This document shows, in pieces, positions 63,262 through 64,000 of a stretch of DNA of 64,000 nucleotides. The stretch is from JAGVSR01 sp963708775 (GTDB taxonomy: Bacteria > Pseudomonadota > Alphaproteobacteria > Rhizobiales > Hyphomicrobiaceae). The stretch is taken from the NCBI GenBank assembly GCA_963708775.1, contig CAVPTI010000021.1, positions 119,236-183,235 on the forward strand, given 5' to 3'. Made by a program: the position numbers and the translations under genes. The notes beneath the pieces were generated by a model. That model did no database searches, was not told the origin of the DNA, and saw only the letters and a program-made list of their open reading frames with translations. Position 1 is the first letter of the stretch. Each line of letters starts with the position of its first letter.

Positions 63262-63297
63262 TCCAGCGGGGCAACAATTGGCAGTTGCCCCGCTGGA
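63262..63297 (+). terminator. Hairpin after the Cys-rich gene
   Basis: TCCAGCGGGGCAAC (63262-63275) pairs perfectly with GTTGCCCCGCTGGA (63284-63297), 14 bp. It begins 4 bases after the stop codon. T-run is absent, so it may act with Rho or as a 3' stabiliser. Confidence 0.7.
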
Positions 63298-63400
63298 TCA
63301 CGTGGCGGGAGAGATGAGGCCATTGGTTGGACAGCGGCATTGAACCTGTCGGACGATAAAGTCCTTGTTGGACGACGGTCTGCTCCGCGAAAGGCCAAAA

Positions 63401-63853
63401 ATGGAATTAGAAGCCCCTTCAATTAGCCAACTATCCACCGTCATATCTCAGGTCGCGGGACCTGCCTTTCTGCTCGCCGCCGAGGCAGAATTTGTGGGTG
63501 TGCTGGTTTCACGATTGGACCGCGTCGTCGACCGATCGCGGTTCCTGCAGTCGTTGAGTGATGACGACCCGCAAGTTAGTTTGCGCAGCGAATTGCCGAC
63601 GTTGCATCAGCGAGCGGTATGCCTTCATCGCTCGATCTATTGGACTGTCGGAAGCGGAATTGTCACCAGTCTGCTGGTCATTCTCGCCTTTGCAACGGCC
63701 ATGCTGCACTTCAAACACGAATACGGCGCGGCTATCATGTTCACCGTGGCTCTCACGATGTTTGCTGCCGCGTTAATAGCCTTTGCGAGAGAGATCAGAC
63801 TCGCTTTTTCAGAGGTCGAGCAGTTCTCCGCATCTCAAGGCGACGGCAATTGA
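63401..63853 (+). CDS. DUF2721 family membrane protein
   Basis: 150 residues from the ATG at 63401. The N-terminal helix (STVISQVAGPAFLLAAEAEF), a cytoplasmic region with LVSRLDRVVDRSRFL and LPTLHQRAVCLHRSIYW, then two C-terminal helices (VTSLLVILAFATAMLHF, MFTVALTMFAAALIAF) match DUF2721. Unknown function. The frame is also open from a TTG at 63365. The remaining 147 bp to the window end show nothing. Confidence 0.85.
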   Translation: MELEAPSISQLSTVISQVAGPAFLLAAEAEFVGVLVSRLDRVVDRSRFLQSLSDDDPQVSLRSELPTLHQRAVCLHRSIYWTVGSGIVTSLLVILAFATAMLHFKHEYGAAIMFTVALTMFAAALIAFAREIRLAFSEVEQFSASQGDGN

Positions 63854-64000
63854 TCGTAGCAGAGGCTCTGACCGTAATAATTTCATTGCCATTCGCATCG
63901 AGCGCATTAGTCGGTCGCGTCTGATGGCCAATGGTTACCAGCATGTGCCCCACTCTCACAGTCGTAGACAATGGCCTAGAGCCAGCTGAAAGTGGCTGAT

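Overview
The window looks like a chromosomal segment of a GC-rich alphaproteobacterium, probably a member of the Hyphomicrobiales. This is an inference from gene order (meaB; serB-miaA; ilvB-ilvN-ilvC; leuA; mreB), protein style, and the presence of a bacteriophytochrome and DUF1254/DUF4345-type proteins. No 16S rRNA is present to settle the genus.

Layout. (1) 1-23.6 kb is a dense, high-GC housekeeping stretch: meaB GTPase, an M48 protease, a LOG-type hydrolase, an ATM1-type ABC exporter, a Ca2+/Na+ antiporter, serB and miaA, the branched-chain amino acid genes ilvB-(secreted protein)-ilvN and ilvC, a pentameric ligand-gated ion channel homologue, Nudix, PhzF and cytochrome b561 genes, leuA behind a leucine leader peptide, and a lone mreB. 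It ends at tRNA-Lys(CTT). (2) 23.6-29.5 kb is looser and lower in GC, with small secreted Cys-rich proteins, small membrane proteins and the first of three copies of one IS3-family (IS407-like) element. (3) 29.5-34 kb holds two secreted amidohydrolases and a choloylglycine-hydrolase-like protein, all with broken frames. (4) 34-38 kb is a patchwork of small genes punctuated by three direct copies of the 3' end of a tyrosine-recombinase gene. (5) 38.3-42.6 kb is a red-light signalling operon: heme oxygenase (bphO), bacteriophytochrome kinase (bphP) and a LuxR-type response regulator. (6) 43-48 kb contains IS copies 2 and 3 around a membrane protein and a twin-PDZ periplasmic protein; copy 3 has truncated a Gly/Tyr/His-rich gene. 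(7) 48-64 kb carries scattered regulators (Crp, LuxR, AraC), an arylsulfatase, a NYN-domain protein, dihydroorotase, a BASS transporter, a DUF1254 protein and further Cys-rich secreted proteins.

Three themes stand out. First, at least fifteen loci carry single-base indels, many of them one extra base, including biosynthetic genes such as serB, leuA and pyrC; tRNA-Lys itself has one extra base giving an 8-nt anticodon loop. Sequencing or assembly error is the simplest explanation, so most frameshifted genes may be intact in the cell. Second, a family of secreted proteins shares an exact C-x7-C-x12-C-x11-C repeat and occurs four times. Third, repeated recombinase 3' ends, IS copies lacking target duplications, and the tRNA-Lys boundary mark 23.6 kb onward as an accreted, rearranged region.
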